Shown: piece after piece, positions 49,569 to 59,752 of the stretch
Layout: every line of letters starts with the position of its first letter
How positions within the stretch are numbered: the first letter of the stretch is position 1
Assembly: GCF_022747945.1 (NCBI RefSeq)
Contig: NZ_JALDST010000001.1
Span: 5,208,001-5,272,000, forward strand
Direction: 5' to 3'
Length of the DNA: 64,000 nucleotides
From: Micromonospora sp. R77
Lineage (GTDB): Bacteria > Actinomycetota > Actinomycetes > Mycobacteriales > Micromonosporaceae
Translations under genes and position numbers: made by a program
The notes under the pieces: generated by a model
Told to the model about the DNA's origin: nothing
The model's database searches: none
The model's input: only the letters and a program-made list of their open reading frames with translations

Positions 49569-50735
49569 ATGGACGTAGGACTCAAGCGGGAACTCGAGCA
49601 GAAGGTCGCCGCGGGCGACCGGCTCAGCCGCGAGGACGGGATCGCGCTCTACGAGTGCGACGACCTGGCCTGGCTGGGTGGCCTGGCGCACCAGGTGCGG
49701 ACGAAGAAGAACGGTGACGCCGTCTTCTTCAACATCAACCGGCACCTGAACATGACCAACGTCTGCACCGCGTCGTGCGCGTACTGCTCGTTCCAGCGCA
49801 AGCCGGGGGAGAAGGACGCCTACACGATGCGGATCGAGGAGGCGGTCCGGCTCGCCAAGGCGATGCAGAACGAGCAGCTCACCGAGCTGCACATCGTCAA
49901 CGGCCTGCACCCGACGCTGCCCTGGCGCTATTACCCGCGGTCGATCCGGGCGCTCAAGGAGGCGCTGCCGGCGAACGTGGCGATCAAGGCGTTCACCGCC
50001 ACCGAGATCCACTGGTTCGAGCGGATCTCCGGGCTGAGCGCCGACGAGATCCTCGACGAGCTCATCGACGCCGGCCTGGAGTCGCTGACCGGTGGGGGCG
50101 CGGAGATCTTCGACTGGGAGATCCGCCAGCACATCGTCGACCACCAGACCCACTGGGAGGACTGGTCGCGGATCCACCGGCTGGCCCACAGCAAGGGGCT
50201 CAAGACCCCGTGCACGATGCTCTACGGCCACATCGAGGAGCCCCGGCACCGGGTCGACCACGTGCTGCGGCTGCGCGAGCTGCAGGACGAGACCGGCGGG
50301 TTCCGGGTCTTCATCCCGCTGCGCTACCAGCACGACTTCCACGACTCGGCGGACGGCAAGATCCGTAACCGGATCCAGGCGCGGACCACGATGGCGTCGC
50401 CGGCCGAGTCGCTGAAGACTTTCGCGGTCTCCCGGCTGCTGTTCGACAACGTCCCGCACGTGAAGGTGTTCTGGGTCATGCACGGCCTGCAGACGGCGGG
50501 TCTCGCCCTGAACCACGGCGCGGACGACATCGACGGCTCGGTCGTCGAATACAAGATCACCCACGACGCCGACAACTACGGCACGCCGGACAAGATGTCC
50601 CGGGACGGACTGCTCGACCTCATCCGGGACGCCGGATTCCGGCCGGTGGAGCGGAACACCCGCTACGAGATCGTCCGTGAGTTCGACGGTCCGGACACGG
50701 CCGTCCGGGAGAGCCCGCAGCCGATGCGGGTCTGA
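49569..50735 (+). CDS. mqnE: Aminofutalosine synthase MqnE (radical SAM)
   Basis: The 388-residue protein is full length and strikingly close to streptomycete MqnE (identical C-terminal RESPQPMRV, GGGAEIFDWEIRQHIVDH, YGHIEEPRHRVDHVLRLRELQDETGG). The 4Fe-4S radical SAM motif is CTASCAYC (Cys66, Cys70, Cys73). MqnE adds the adenosyl radical of SAM to 3-[(1-carboxyvinyl)oxy]benzoate to form 6-amino-6-deoxyfutalosine, the committed step of the alternative menaquinone route. A strong GAGGAGAAGG site precedes the ATG. It is followed after 44 bp by a ferredoxin, then MqnA and MqnC. Confidence 0.95.
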   Translation: MDVGLKRELEQKVAAGDRLSREDGIALYECDDLAWLGGLAHQVRTKKNGDAVFFNINRHLNMTNVCTASCAYCSFQRKPGEKDAYTMRIEEAVRLAKAMQNEQLTELHIVNGLHPTLPWRYYPRSIRALKEALPANVAIKAFTATEIHWFERISGLSADEILDELIDAGLESLTGGGAEIFDWEIRQHIVDHQTHWEDWSRIHRLAHSKGLKTPCTMLYGHIEEPRHRVDHVLRLRELQDETGGFRVFIPLRYQHDFHDSADGKIRNRIQARTTMASPAESLKTFAVSRLLFDNVPHVKVFWVMHGLQTAGLALNHGADDIDGSVVEYKITHDADNYGTPDKMSRDGLLDLIRDAGFRPVERNTRYEIVREFDGPDTAVRESPQPMRV

Positions 50736-50778
50736 GCCGCCATCCATCCGGATCCGACCAACGATCAGCAGGTGATGA

Positions 50779-52023
<1,245 letters not shown>

Positions 52024-52041
52024 CTGGAAAGGCAGCAACCC

Positions 52042-53256
52042 GTGCCGACATCCACCAGTATCGACATCGCCGAGGTCCTGGATCGGGCCGCCGGTGGTGG
52101 CCGGATCACCCCGGCCGAGGCCCTGGACCTCTACCGGTACGCCCCCCTGCACGCCCTCGGACAGGCGGCCGACGCGGCCCGTCGACGCCGCTACGCCGGC
52201 ACCGAGCACATCGCCACGTACATCATCGAGCGCAACATCAACTACACCAACGTCTGCGTCACGGCGTGCAAGTTCTGCGCGTTCTACGCGCCGCCGAAGA
52301 GCGAGGCGGGCTGGACCCGCGACCTCGACGACATGCTGCGCCGCTGCGCGGAGACCGTCGAGCTGGGCGGCACGCAGATCATGTTCCAGGGCGGGCACCA
52401 CCCCGAGTTCGGGGTGGAGTACTACGAGCGGCTCTTCTCCACCGTGAAGCAGGCGTTCCCGCAGCTGGTCATCCACTCGCTCGGCGCCTCCGAGGTGGCC
52501 CACATGGCCAAGGTCTCCGGCGTGTCGGTGGAGGAGGCGATCGTCCGGATCCGCGACGCCGGCCTGGACTCGTTCGCCGGCGCCGGCGCCGAGCTGCTGC
52601 CGGCCCGCCCGCGTACGGTGATCGCCCCGCTCAAGGAGTCGGGCGAGCGCTGGCTGGAGATCATGGAGGTCGCGCACGGCCTCGGCGTGGAGTCCACCTG
52701 CACGATGCTGATGGGCACCGGCGAGACCAACGCGGAACGGATCGAGCACTTGGCGATGGTCCGGGACGTGCAGGACCGCACCGGCGGGTTCCGGGCGTTC
52801 ATCCCGTACACCTACCAGCCGAACAACAACCACCTCAAGGGCCGCACCCAGGCCACGCCGCTGGAGTACCTGCGGCTGATCGCCATCGCCCGGCTGTTCC
52901 TGCACAACGTCGCGCACATCCAGGGCTCCTGGCTGACCACCGGCAAGGAGCTGGGGCAGCTCTCCCTGCACTACGGCGCGGACGACCTGGGCTCGATCAT
53001 GCTGGAGGAGAACGTGGTCTCCTCGGCCGGTGCGAAGCACCGCTCCAACCTCGGCGAGCTGATCACGCTGATCCGGGGCGCCGACCGGGTGCCGGCCCAG
53101 CGCAGCACCACGTACGAGCACCTGCGGGTGCACGACGACCCGGCGGCCGACCCGGTGGACGACCGGGTGGTGTCGCACCTGTCGTCGATCGCGGACGACG
53201 CGCCGCGGCCGCGCAAGCAGCTGCCCGTGCTCTCCGGGGCGCGAGGCGAGGCATGA
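52042..53256 (+). CDS. mqnC: Cyclic dehypoxanthine futalosine synthase MqnC (radical SAM)
   Basis: The protein has 404 residues and starts at GTG with GAAAGG upstream. The radical SAM motif is CVTACKFC (Cys72, Cys76, Cys79), followed by AFYAPPKSEAGWT. Family motifs GGTQIMFQGGHHPEFG, GAGAELLPARPRTVIAP and TGGFRAFIPYTYQPNNNHL are intact. MqnC cyclises dehypoxanthine futalosine to a spiro carbocycle. That substrate normally needs MqnB, which is not in the window. The stop codon overlaps the dTDP-glucose dehydratase ATG (ATGA), physically coupling the futalosine genes to deoxysugar genes. Confidence 0.95.
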   Translation: MPTSTSIDIAEVLDRAAGGGRITPAEALDLYRYAPLHALGQAADAARRRRYAGTEHIATYIIERNINYTNVCVTACKFCAFYAPPKSEAGWTRDLDDMLRRCAETVELGGTQIMFQGGHHPEFGVEYYERLFSTVKQAFPQLVIHSLGASEVAHMAKVSGVSVEEAIVRIRDAGLDSFAGAGAELLPARPRTVIAPLKESGERWLEIMEVAHGLGVESTCTMLMGTGETNAERIEHLAMVRDVQDRTGGFRAFIPYTYQPNNNHLKGRTQATPLEYLRLIAIARLFLHNVAHIQGSWLTTGKELGQLSLHYGADDLGSIMLEENVVSSAGAKHRSNLGELITLIRGADRVPAQRSTTYEHLRVHDDPAADPVDDRVVSHLSSIADDAPRPRKQLPVLSGARGEA

Positions 53257-54206
53257 AGGTCCTGGTAACCGGCGGTGCCGGGTTCATCGGCTCGCACTAC
53301 GTCCGGTCCATGCTCGACGGTCGCTACCCGGGTTACGAGGACGCGGCGGTGACCGTGCTCGACAGCCTGACCTATGCGGGCAACACCGCCAGCCTGCCGA
53401 TGGAGCACGAGCGGCTGCGCTTCGTGACCGGCGACATCCGCGACGCGGATCTGCTGGCCGGGCTGCTGCCGGGGCACGACGCGGTGGTGCACTTCGCCGC
53501 CGAGTCGCACGTGGACCGGTCGCTGACCGGGGCCACCGCCTTCGTCTCCACCAACGTGGTCGGCACCCAGCAGCTGCTGGACAGCTGCCTGCGGGCGGAC
53601 GTCGGCACGGTGCTCTGCGTCTCCACCGACGAGGTGTACGGCTCGATCTCCTCGGGTTCCTGGGACGAGGACGAGCCGCTGCTGCCGAACTCGCCGTACG
53701 CGGCGTCCAAGGCGGGCAGCGACCTGATCGCCCGGGCCTACCACCGCACCCACGGGCTGGACGTACGGACCACCCGGTGCTGCAACAACTACGGCCCCTA
53801 CCAGCACATCGAGAAGCTGATCCCGCTCTTCGTCACCAACCTGCTGCAGGGCCTGCCGGTCCCGCTGTACGGCGACGGCCGCAACGTTCGCGAGTGGCTG
53901 CACGTGGACGACCACTGCGCGGGGATCCAGCTGGTGCTCACCAGGGGGGAGCCGGGCGGGATCTACAACATCGGCAGTGGGTTCGAGGCCAGCAACGCGG
54001 AAATCACCCGCCGGCTGGTCGAGCTCTGCGCCGCCGATCCGGGCCTGGTCCGGCAGGTCGGCGACCGCAAGGGCCACGACCTGCGCTACTCGGTCGACAC
54101 CGGGAAGATCGAGAAGCTGGGCTACCGGCCGGCGGTCGACTTCGACGCCGGCCTGGCCGACACGGTCCAGTGGTACCGGGACAACCCCGGCTGGTGGAAG
54201 TCCTGA
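53253..54206 (+). CDS. rmlB: dTDP-glucose 4,6-dehydratase
   Basis: The protein has 317 residues and belongs to the extended SDR family. It shows the NAD motif VTGGAGFIGSHYV, VVHFAAESHVDRS, the catalytic region STDEVYGS with YAASKAGSD (YxxxK), CCNNYGPYQHIEKLIP and YGDGRNVREWLHVDDHC, all standard for RmlB/StrE-type enzymes. It converts dTDP-glucose to the 4-keto-6-deoxy sugar. It overlaps MqnC by 4 bases and ends at a strong bidirectional terminator. Its partner RmlA is at 56782 on the other strand. Confidence 0.95.
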   Translation: MKVLVTGGAGFIGSHYVRSMLDGRYPGYEDAAVTVLDSLTYAGNTASLPMEHERLRFVTGDIRDADLLAGLLPGHDAVVHFAAESHVDRSLTGATAFVSTNVVGTQQLLDSCLRADVGTVLCVSTDEVYGSISSGSWDEDEPLLPNSPYAASKAGSDLIARAYHRTHGLDVRTTRCCNNYGPYQHIEKLIPLFVTNLLQGLPVPLYGDGRNVREWLHVDDHCAGIQLVLTRGEPGGIYNIGSGFEASNAEITRRLVELCAADPGLVRQVGDRKGHDLRYSVDTGKIEKLGYRPAVDFDAGLADTVQWYRDNPGWWKS

Positions 54207-54225
54207 CACCACCGGGGACAGCGGT

Positions 54226-54263
54226 GACGGGGGCCGCCGGGTGTCGACCCGGCGGCCCCCGTC
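54226..54263. terminator. Perfect 17-bp hairpin between convergent dehydratase and aminotransferase genes
   Basis: Bases 54226-54242 pair perfectly with 54247-54263 around a 4-base loop, 19 bp after the dehydratase stop and 55 bp before the convergent aminotransferase stop. Confidence 0.85.
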
Positions 54264-54318
54264 GGCTCCGGCACCCGGGGTACGGCCGCGGCCCCCGACG
54301 GTCGGACCCCGGGTGCGC

Positions 54319-55467
54319 TCAGCCGAGGGCCAGCGCGGCGGCCCGTACCTCGTGGATCACCGTCTCGACCGCCTCGTCGGACAGGTGTGGACCCATGGGC
54401 AGGCTCAGCACCTCGTCGGCCAGCCGTTCCGCGCGCGGCAGCGCGCCCGCCGGCCAGCTCTGCTGCCCCGCGTACGCCGGGCTGAGGTGGTTGGCCACCG
54501 GATAGTGGATCATGGTTTGTACGCCCGCCTCGGCCAGCCGGTTCCGCAGCACCTCGCGGGCCGTCGAGCGCAGCACGTACTGGTGCCAGACCGGTTCCGC
54601 CCAGGGGCTGACGTCGGGCGTGACGACACCGGGCAGGCCGGCCAGTTCCCGGCTGTAACGCTCGGCGATGCCGCGCCGACGGCGGTTCCACTCGTCCAGG
54701 TGGGGCAGCTTGGCGGCGAGCACCGCGGCCTGGATCTCGTCCAGGCGCGAGTTGGTGCCGCGCAGCTCGTGCACGTACTTCTCCCGGGAACCGTAGTTGC
54801 GCAGCAGCCGCAGCCGGTCGGCGAGGGCGGCGTCGTGGGTGACGACCGCGCCGCCGTTGCCGAGCGCGCCGAGGTTCTTGCCCGGATAGAAGCTGAACGC
54901 CACCGCGGGCCCGGCACCGACCCGGCGGCCCCGGTGACGTGCGCCGTGGGCCTGCGCCGCGTCCTCGACCAGTGCGATGCCGTGCCGGTCGGCGACGGCC
55001 GCGATCGCGGTCAGATCGACCGGGTGCCCGTAGAGGTGGACCGGTAGCACCGCCCGGGTGCGGGGCGTCACCGCCGCCGCCAGCCGGTCCGGGTCGAGCA
55101 GGAAGGATCCGTCACCGGGCTCCACGGGTACCGGCCGGGCGCCGATGGCGGACACCGCCAGCCAGGTGCCGATGAACGTGTGCGAGGGGACGATCACCTC
55201 GTCGCCGGCGTCCACCCCGACGGCGCGCAGCGCCAGCTCCACGGCGGCCAGGCCGGAGCCGGTGGCCACGCAGTGGGTGTTCTCGCAGTACGCGGCGAAG
55301 GCCGCTTCGAAGGTCTCCAGCTCCGGTCCGAGCAGGTAGCGCCCCGAGCGGGACACCCGCAGCACCGCCGCGTCGATCTCGTCCTGCACGCCGGACGTGC
55401 GGTGCAGCGCGCGCAGGTCGAAGAACGGGACGCGGACCGGCCGGGTGGTCGCGACCGTACCCCTCAT
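54319..55467 (-). CDS. DegT/DnrJ/EryC1-family sugar aminotransferase
   Basis: The protein has 382 residues. It is a fold-type I PLP enzyme with the Schiff-base Lys197 in FSFYPGKNLGALGNGGAVVT, LVEDAAQAHGA for the cofactor Asp, and the RGTNSRLDEIQAAVL motif of the DegT/DnrJ family. These enzymes transaminate keto-deoxysugars, here most likely the 3-keto or 4-keto form of the dTDP sugar. The ATG overlaps the glycosyltransferase stop by 4 bases. A 3-amino sugar would additionally need a 3,4-ketoisomerase, which is not in the window, so 4-amination is the simpler reading. Confidence 0.9.
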   Translation of the reverse strand: MRGTVATTRPVRVPFFDLRALHRTSGVQDEIDAAVLRVSRSGRYLLGPELETFEAAFAAYCENTHCVATGSGLAAVELALRAVGVDAGDEVIVPSHTFIGTWLAVSAIGARPVPVEPGDGSFLLDPDRLAAAVTPRTRAVLPVHLYGHPVDLTAIAAVADRHGIALVEDAAQAHGARHRGRRVGAGPAVAFSFYPGKNLGALGNGGAVVTHDAALADRLRLLRNYGSREKYVHELRGTNSRLDEIQAAVLAAKLPHLDEWNRRRRGIAERYSRELAGLPGVVTPDVSPWAEPVWHQYVLRSTAREVLRNRLAEAGVQTMIHYPVANHLSPAYAGQQSWPAGALPRAERLADEVLSLPMGPHLSDEAVETVIHEVRAAALALG

Positions 55468-56693
55468 CGCCGGTCCCCGACCAGGGCACCGGCCGGCCGC
55501 GCCTCGGCCGGGTCCGGCGCCTGCGCCAGCCAGTCCTCGATCACCAGCGCGGCGCGGGCCGGACCGCCGGCGGCCAGCATGGCCGCGCGCATCCGGGTGA
55601 CGCTCCGCCGCACGTCGCGGTCGGCGGCGACCTCCTCGACGAGCCCGCGCAGCCGGGCCGGCTCCAGTCCCTCGCCGGGCAGGGTCCGGCCCAGGCCGAG
55701 CGCTTCGGTACGGGCACCGTTGACCCGGTCCTCGGGGGTCCAGGTGACAACCACCAGTGGGGTGTTGAAGTAGAGGGCTTCCAGCATGGTGCTCATCCCG
55801 GCGTGGCAGACGACCGCCGCGGCGTGCGGCAGTACGGTCCGGAAGGCGATCCACTCGTGGATCTCGACGTGCGCGACGGGAGGCGGGCCGGCCGGGAGGT
55901 TGCCCGGGCCCACCGTCATCACCACGTGCCACCCGGCGTCGGCGAACGCGCTGCCGCAGGCCCGGAAGAAGTCGGGATGGTCGTTCACCTCGGTGCCCAG
56001 GGTGATCAGCACCACCGGGCGCCCGTCGGCCGGCGGCACCCACGAGCCGGTGTCGGGCTGGCCCGAGCCCAGGCTGTGCCCGACGAAGGTGAACCGCTCG
56101 TCGAAGGTCTCGCCCCGGGGTTGGAACTCCCGGGGCAGCAGGACGAGGTTGCGGTCGGAGAAGTTGGCCATGAAGGACCAGACGGCGTCCGGCTCCTCGC
56201 CCCGGGCGGTGAGGTGCTCGGTCAGCAGGTCGATGCAGCGTTGGACGTTCTCCGTGGCACCGTCGAAGACCTCCTGGGCCAGCGAGAAGTGCTCGTTCGA
56301 CGCGACGTACGGGAACAGCTGCGCGGTGGGTCGGTGCCAGGCGCGGGCAGCCGTCCGGGCGGTGAAGAAGCTCTCCAGGTCGTGCAGGACGAGATCCGGC
56401 ACGTCGTCCCGGAACGCCTCCATGGTGCGCGGCAGGATCACCTCCATCGACTCGCGCAGGAAGTGCAGCCCCAGCGCGCCGATGTCCTCGCCGGTGACGG
56501 CCCCGTCGCCCAGCCGGGTGCGCCGGGAGGCGTACACCACCGCTTCGGCGCCCACCGCGGCCACGGCGGCGGCGTGCCGCTCGTCGACGACGTGGGTGAC
56601 CCGGTGGCCCAGCCCGACGAGGATCCGGCTGAACTCCAGCGTCGGGTTGACGTGCCCGTAGCCCGGGAACATGAAGATCGCAACGTGCCTCAT
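55464..56693 (-). CDS. Macrolide-type (GT1, MGT/YjiC) glycosyltransferase
   Basis: The protein has 409 residues. The ATG at 56693 has GAGGAGT eight bases upstream. The N-terminal acceptor domain begins HVAIFMFPGYGHVNPTLEF. The donor domain has VVLITLGTEVND, HEWIAFRTVLPHAAAVVCHAGMSTMLEALYFNTPLVV (the PSPG-like HAG motif). This group includes OleD/Mgt-type enzymes that glycosylate macrolides as self-protection as well as antibiotic-decorating transferases. No helper P450-like auxiliary protein is adjacent. It lies between the aminotransferase and RmlA genes, so transfer of the aminodeoxysugar is a likely role. Confidence 0.9.
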   Translation of the reverse strand: MRHVAIFMFPGYGHVNPTLEFSRILVGLGHRVTHVVDERHAAAVAAVGAEAVVYASRRTRLGDGAVTGEDIGALGLHFLRESMEVILPRTMEAFRDDVPDLVLHDLESFFTARTAARAWHRPTAQLFPYVASNEHFSLAQEVFDGATENVQRCIDLLTEHLTARGEEPDAVWSFMANFSDRNLVLLPREFQPRGETFDERFTFVGHSLGSGQPDTGSWVPPADGRPVVLITLGTEVNDHPDFFRACGSAFADAGWHVVMTVGPGNLPAGPPPVAHVEIHEWIAFRTVLPHAAAVVCHAGMSTMLEALYFNTPLVVVTWTPEDRVNGARTEALGLGRTLPGEGLEPARLRGLVEEVAADRDVRRSVTRMRAAMLAAGGPARAALVIEDWLAQAPDPAEARPAGALVGDRR

Positions 56694-56781
56694 CGCGGCA
56701 GACTCCTCACCATCTCGACTGCGGTAGGTCTCGCGGGGGCCGGCCACCGGTTGCGGTCGGCAAGGCGGTCACCGCGCGGGG

Positions 56782-57663
56782 TCAGCGTCTGTCGAGCTCC
56801 GCCCGGGCCAGCTGCATGACGTAGCTGCCGTAGCCCGACTTGGCGCTGCCCTGGGCGCGCCGCAGGCAGGTCTCGGCGTCGACGAAGCCCCGACGCAGCG
56901 CGATCTCCTCGAGGCAGGCGATCCGGACGCCCTGGCGGTGCTCCAGCACCTGCACGAACTGGCCCGCGTCCAGCAGCGACTCGTGCGTGCCGGTGTCCAG
57001 CCAGGCGAATCCACGGCCGAGGTCCACCACCCGGGCCTTGCCCTGCTGCTGGTAGAACCGGATCACGTCGGTGATCTCCAGTTCCCCGCGCGCCGACGGG
57101 ACCAGGTTCTTGGCGATGTCGACGACCTTGTTGTCGAAGAAGTAGAGCCCGGTGATGGCCCGGTTGGTCCGGGGGTTCGCCGGCTTCTCCTCGATCCGGA
57201 CCAGCCGGTTGTGCTCGTCGATCTCGCCGACGCCGTACCGCTCCGGATCGGAAACCTGGTAGCCGAAGAGGACACAGCCGTCGAGCAGCCGGGAACTCTC
57301 GTCGAGGAAACCCGACATGCCGGGGCCGTGGAAGATGTTGTCGCCGAGGATCAGCGCGACGCTGTCGTCACCGATGTGCTCGGCGCCGATGAGGAACGCC
57401 TCGGGCAGCCCGTTCGGCTCGGGCTGCACGGCGTAGCTCATCCGCAGGCCCAGGTCGCTGCCGTCGCCGAAGAGCCGGCGGAACAGGGGCTGGTCCTCGG
57501 GCGTGGAGATGATCAGGATGTCCCGGATGCCGGCGAGCATGAGCACCGAGAGCGGATAGTAGATCATCGGTTTGTCGTAGACGGGAAGCAGTTGCTTCGA
57601 CACGGCAACCGTCACCGGATGCAGTCGGGTGCCGGCTCCGCCGGCCAGGATGATGCCCTTCAC
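56782..57663 (-). CDS. rmlA: Glucose-1-phosphate thymidylyltransferase
   Basis: The protein has 293 residues. The GTG at 57663 (GGGAG upstream) gives the canonical start VKGIILAGGAGTRLHPVT, followed by SKQLLPVYDKPMIYYPLS, ALILGDNIFHGPG and FAWLDTGTHESLLDA, all hallmarks of RmlA. It makes dTDP-glucose from glucose 1-phosphate and dTTP, feeding the dehydratase at 53253. It is first in a three-gene minus-strand operon with the glycosyltransferase and aminotransferase. Confidence 0.95.
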   Translation of the reverse strand: MKGIILAGGAGTRLHPVTVAVSKQLLPVYDKPMIYYPLSVLMLAGIRDILIISTPEDQPLFRRLFGDGSDLGLRMSYAVQPEPNGLPEAFLIGAEHIGDDSVALILGDNIFHGPGMSGFLDESSRLLDGCVLFGYQVSDPERYGVGEIDEHNRLVRIEEKPANPRTNRAITGLYFFDNKVVDIAKNLVPSARGELEITDVIRFYQQQGKARVVDLGRGFAWLDTGTHESLLDAGQFVQVLEHRQGVRIACLEEIALRRGFVDAETCLRRAQGSAKSGYGSYVMQLARAELDRR

Positions 57664-58031
57664 GTGACCGTCACTCCCGTTGTCGTCGCTGACTCGCTGA
57701 CTCGATGGCTCGGTGCGTCGTCGTCCGGCCGGTCGGACTGCGGTGCGGATGCCGCGATGAGGTCCGCGTCCCGGGGCGGGTCGGCCGCCGGAGCGGTCCG
57801 GACGGGACGGGCGACGGGCGGATCCGTCCGATGGCCGCCCGATCCTCTCGGCCGCCGGCCCAGTATTCGCCCGCCTGCGGCGCTTACCGCAGGGCCGCGA
57901 TCCGAAGACTAGGGCCTTTGCTAATTCGGGGCCTGATTGACCGGTCAGAGGTTCACGCACCCCGCCCCGTCGTCCACCCTGATCCAGCAACCGGGGGTCA
58001 CCCCAGGATCCTCTTGAGATGGCGGTTGAGT
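57664..58031. promoter_or_regulatory. Divergent intergenic region between rmlA and GH20
   Basis: These 368 bases separate divergent genes and must hold promoters both ways. A 10-bp palindrome TGACCGGTCA lies at 57938-57947, about 85 bp before the GH20 start, in a locally AT-richer stretch (57905-57950). It does not match the streptomycete DasR site. No gene is visible here. Confidence 0.4.
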
Positions 58032-59672
58032 ATGCGTGTACTTCCCACCACCCTGATTCGTAGCAAGAAAGGGCTGACCGGCGTCGTCGTCGCGGCGACG
58101 GTGGCAGTCGGCATGGTTGCCTCGATCGGCGCCGCCGCGCCGGCCGCCGAGGTGCGGCGGGCCGAGGTGTCGTTGAACCAGCTCGTCCCGGTCCCGGTCG
58201 AGGTGCGGGCAGCCGAGGGAGCGGCGTTCGAGCTGCGCTCCGGGGCCCAGATCCAGGTCACCGCCGGGGTGCCCGCCGCGACGGATGCCGGCACCTATCT
58301 GGCCACCCTGCTGAAGCCGGCCACCGGCTTCGCGCTGCCGGTGAAGTCGACCACGGCCGACCGTCCGGGCGACGGCATCTCGCTGCTGCTCGGCGGCGCC
58401 GACCCCCGCGTCGGCGCGCAGGGCTACGAGCTCGACGTCACCCGCCGGTCGGTGGTCATCCGGGCCAACGAGCCGGCCGGCCTGTTCAGCGGCGTGCAGA
58501 CGTTGCGCCAGCTGCTGCCGGTGCGGATCGAGGCCGCGACCCGGCAGAGCGGCCCGTGGACGGTGCAGACCGGGCACATCCTGGACTACCCGCGCTACGC
58601 GTACCGGGGTGCGCTGCTCGACGTGGCACGGCACTTCTTCCCGGTGGAGACCGTCAAGACGTACATCGACAACGTCGCCCGCTACAAGGTCAACTACCTG
58701 CACCTGCACTTGACCGACGACGCGGGTTGGCGGATCGCCATCGACTCCTGGCCGAAGCTCGCCACCTTCGGCGGCAGCAGCGGCGTCGGCGGTCAGCTGC
58801 CCGGCCACTACAGCAAGACCGACTTCCGCGAGATCGTCGCGTACGCCGCCGCGCGCGGCATCACGGTGGTGCCGGAGATCGAGGGTCCGGGCCACTCGCA
58901 GGCCGCCCTCGCCTCGTACGCGAAGCTGAACTGCGACGGCAAGGCCAAGGAGCTCTACACCGGCTATGTGCCGAGCCCGGACGGCCTGCTCTGCGTCCGC
59001 AAGGCCATCACCTACAAGTTCCTCGATGACGTCATCCGGGAGATCGCCGCGCTGACCCCCGGCCCGTACCTGCACATCGGTTCGGACGAGGCGCACTCGA
59101 TGGCGCCGGAGGACTTCGCCTACTACATCTCCAAGGTCACCCCGATCGTGCGCAAGTACGGCAAGAAGCTGATCGGCTGGCAGGAGATGGTCAACGGGCA
59201 GCCGGGCGAGGCCATCGGCCAGTACTGGATCAACGGCGTGAACAACGACGAGGTCGCGGCGGCCGCCGCTAAGGGCACGAAGTTCATCATGACGCCCGCC
59301 GACCACGCGTACCTGGATATGAAGTACAACGACGCGCAGCCGGCGTACCCGCTCGGCAACGTCTGGGCCGGCACCACCGAGGTCGACGACGCCTACAACT
59401 GGCAGCCGGACACCGAGCTGCCCGGCGTGGACGAGTCGGCCGTGGCCGGGGTCGAGGCGGCCCTGTGGACGGAGACGGTGTTCGCCCTGGAGCACATCGA
59501 GGCGCTCGCCTTCCCCCGGCTGCTGGCCACCGCCGAGATCGGCTGGTCGCCGAAGACCAGCCACAACTGGGACGCGTTCGCCGAGCGGCTGGCCGCTCAG
59601 GGCCCTCGACTGCGGACGGCCCGGGTGAACTACACCCGCGCCGGCGGCGTGTCGTGGGCGGGTTGCAGCTGA
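58032..59672 (+). CDS. Secreted beta-N-acetylhexosaminidase, GH20
   Basis: The protein has 546 residues. A signal peptide (1-38, ending AAAPAAEV) precedes a GH20 N-terminal alpha/beta domain and the barrel. The barrel has YRGALLDVARHFF, LHLTDDAGWRI, EIEGPGHSQA, and the catalytic Asp352-Glu353 pair in HIGSDEAHSM. In the family the Asp assists the substrate N-acetyl group and the Glu is the general acid. The usual role is chitobiose hydrolysis. Here it is divergent from sugar-nucleotide genes and 80 bp upstream of the ThDP gene, so a role in removing a sugar from an exported product is also possible. Its start has only a weak ribosome site. Confidence 0.92.
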   Translation: MRVLPTTLIRSKKGLTGVVVAATVAVGMVASIGAAAPAAEVRRAEVSLNQLVPVPVEVRAAEGAAFELRSGAQIQVTAGVPAATDAGTYLATLLKPATGFALPVKSTTADRPGDGISLLLGGADPRVGAQGYELDVTRRSVVIRANEPAGLFSGVQTLRQLLPVRIEAATRQSGPWTVQTGHILDYPRYAYRGALLDVARHFFPVETVKTYIDNVARYKVNYLHLHLTDDAGWRIAIDSWPKLATFGGSSGVGGQLPGHYSKTDFREIVAYAAARGITVVPEIEGPGHSQAALASYAKLNCDGKAKELYTGYVPSPDGLLCVRKAITYKFLDDVIREIAALTPGPYLHIGSDEAHSMAPEDFAYYISKVTPIVRKYGKKLIGWQEMVNGQPGEAIGQYWINGVNNDEVAAAAAKGTKFIMTPADHAYLDMKYNDAQPAYPLGNVWAGTTEVDDAYNWQPDTELPGVDESAVAGVEAALWTETVFALEHIEALAFPRLLATAEIGWSPKTSHNWDAFAERLAAQGPRLRTARVNYTRAGGVSWAGCS

Positions 59673-59752
59673 ACCATCCGTCGCTGATGCCGCCCCGGCC
59701 GGTGGATCCTGACGGGTCCCCGGCCGGGGCGGCCCGGCAAAGGGGAGGCACC

